DNA of 6,618 bases from Thermoplasmata archaeon (GTDB taxonomy: Archaea; Thermoplasmatota; Thermoplasmata; Lutacidiplasmatales; UBA184). Position numbers and translations under genes: made by a program. Shown in pieces: positions 5,912 to 6,618 of this stretch. How positions within the stretch are numbered: the first letter of the stretch is position 1; the number at the start of each line of letters is the position of its first letter. Where the stretch lies: the NCBI GenBank assembly GCA_013044425.1, contig JABEUK010000176.1, forward strand, positions 1-6,618. Reading direction: 5' to 3'. Under the pieces are notes generated by a model. The model did not search any database and was not told the origin of the DNA. It saw only the letters and a program-made list of their open reading frames with translations.

Positions 5912-6618
5912 GGGCGAACCGCACGATCGAGCGGACCCAGGGCTCGGAGCCGACGGCCCTCCGAGATCCTCTGCTCCGAGCGATCGGCAACACGCCCCTC
6001 CTTCCGCTCGATCGGATCGTCGCACGGCACGGTGGGGGGTTCCGCCTTTTCGGAAAGGCGGAATTTCTCAATCCGACCGGGTCGGTGAAGGACCGCGCGG
6101 CCCTGTTCATCGTCAGCGAAGCCCTCGAAGGGGGCGAGCTCGGGAACGGCAGAACGCTGGTGGACGCCTCCAGCGGCAACACCGCGGTCGCCTACGCGAT
6201 GCTCGGGGCGCGGCTCGGCTTTCCTGTACGGCTCTGCGTCCCTCGCAACGCGCACCCCGAGCGCCTGCGCCGGATGCGGGCGCTGGGCGCGGAGATCGTC
6301 CTGACGGACCCGATGGAGGGGAGCGACGGTGCCCAGCGAGAGGCGGTGCGCATCTCTCGGGCCCAGCCGGAGCAGTACTATTATCCGGATCAGTACAACA
6401 ACCCCGCCAATCCCGGGGCCCACTACGTGGGCACGGGCCCGGAGATCTGGCATCAGACGAACGGAAAGCTCACGCATTTCGTCGCGGGCGTGGGCACGGG
6501 AGGCACCATCTCGGGCGTCGCGCGGTACCTGAAGGAGCAGCGGACGACGATCCGGGTCGTGGGCGTCGAGCCGACCGGCCCCATGCACGGGATTGAGGGG
6601 CTCAAGCACCGCCCGTAC
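5884..6618 (+). CDS. CysM-like cysteine synthase, 3' end outside the window
   Basis: First 245 residues of a fold-type II PLP enzyme of the cysteine synthase family, which makes cysteine from an activated serine (O-acetylserine or O-phosphoserine) and sulfide. Seen: IGNTPLLPLDRI (34-45), PLP lysine K69 in NPTGSVKDRAA (63-73), the substrate loop SSGNT (96-100), YNNPANPGAHYVGTGPE (near 170), and the phosphate-binding GTGGT (204-208). The NPAN...HY.GTGPE run resembles mycobacterial CysM, which uses O-phosphoserine, but the arginine important there (Arg220) appears to be K241 in GIEGLKH, so the substrate cannot be assigned. About 60-80 C-terminal residues should lie beyond the edge. The only possible start is the ATG at 5884, which gives an N-terminal extension of roughly 25 residues compared with usual members. 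It overlaps the regulator gene by 28 bases. A cystathionine beta-synthase role is the main alternative. Confidence 0.9.
   Translation, partial: MFASDPSAVGANRTIERTQGSEPTALRDPLLRAIGNTPLLPLDRIVARHGGGFRLFGKAEFLNPTGSVKDRAALFIVSEALEGGELGNGRTLVDASSGNTAVAYAMLGARLGFPVRLCVPRNAHPERLRRMRALGAEIVLTDPMEGSDGAQREAVRISRAQPEQYYYPDQYNNPANPGAHYVGTGPEIWHQTNGKLTHFVAGVGTGGTISGVARYLKEQRTTIRVVGVEPTGPMHGIEGLKHRPY

Noticed and set aside
5836..6609. Minus-strand open frame (257 residues) opposite the cysteine synthase
   Set aside because: The plus strand here encodes clear cysteine synthase motifs; the reverse frame shows nothing recognisable.

Overview
The window holds a complete SUF iron-sulfur cluster assembly set (sufC, sufS, sufB, sufD), a SufR-like regulator and the first part of a cysteine synthase gene. 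The organism looks like a GC-rich archaeon. AT-rich TATA-like boxes (TTTATAAA, ATTTAAAT, TTAAATAAA) stand out from GC-rich surroundings about 23-36 bases before the first genes of transcription units, so those mRNAs would be leaderless or have very short leaders. The one strong Shine-Dalgarno sequence (GGAGGG) lies before an internal gene of an operon. That combination is archaeal. A member of Thermoplasmatota is a reasonable guess, but the lineage is inference only.

Layout from left to right: positions 1-112 hold a promoter and no supported gene. sufD (113-1504, +) faces sufB (1577-2989, -) tail to tail across a 72-base spacer. sufB has its own TATA box in the 133-base spacer behind it. Upstream of that lie sufS (3123-4349, -) and sufC (4391-5161, -), 41 bases apart and probably co-transcribed from a promoter near 5197. 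A 102-base divergent spacer (5162-5263) separates sufC from the regulator gene (5264-5911, +). Its last 28 bases overlap the start of a CysM-like cysteine synthase gene (5884 to the window end, cut off by the edge). No stretch longer than 300 bases lacks a gene. No tRNA, rRNA, CRISPR array or mobile element was seen.

How the parts fit: the cysteine synthase would make cysteine. SufS takes sulfur from cysteine as a persulfide. SufB-SufC-SufD form the ATP-driven scaffold on which the cluster is built, with sulfur entering at SufB. The regulator, with C-terminal cysteines like those that hold a cluster in SufR, could sense cluster status and adjust the suf genes and its own operon. The system itself is known. 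What is unusual here is the layout (sufD inverted and apart, sufB with a private promoter), and a sequence element shared between the sufD promoter and the sufC/regulator spacer about 5 kb away, which is a good candidate for the regulator's binding site.
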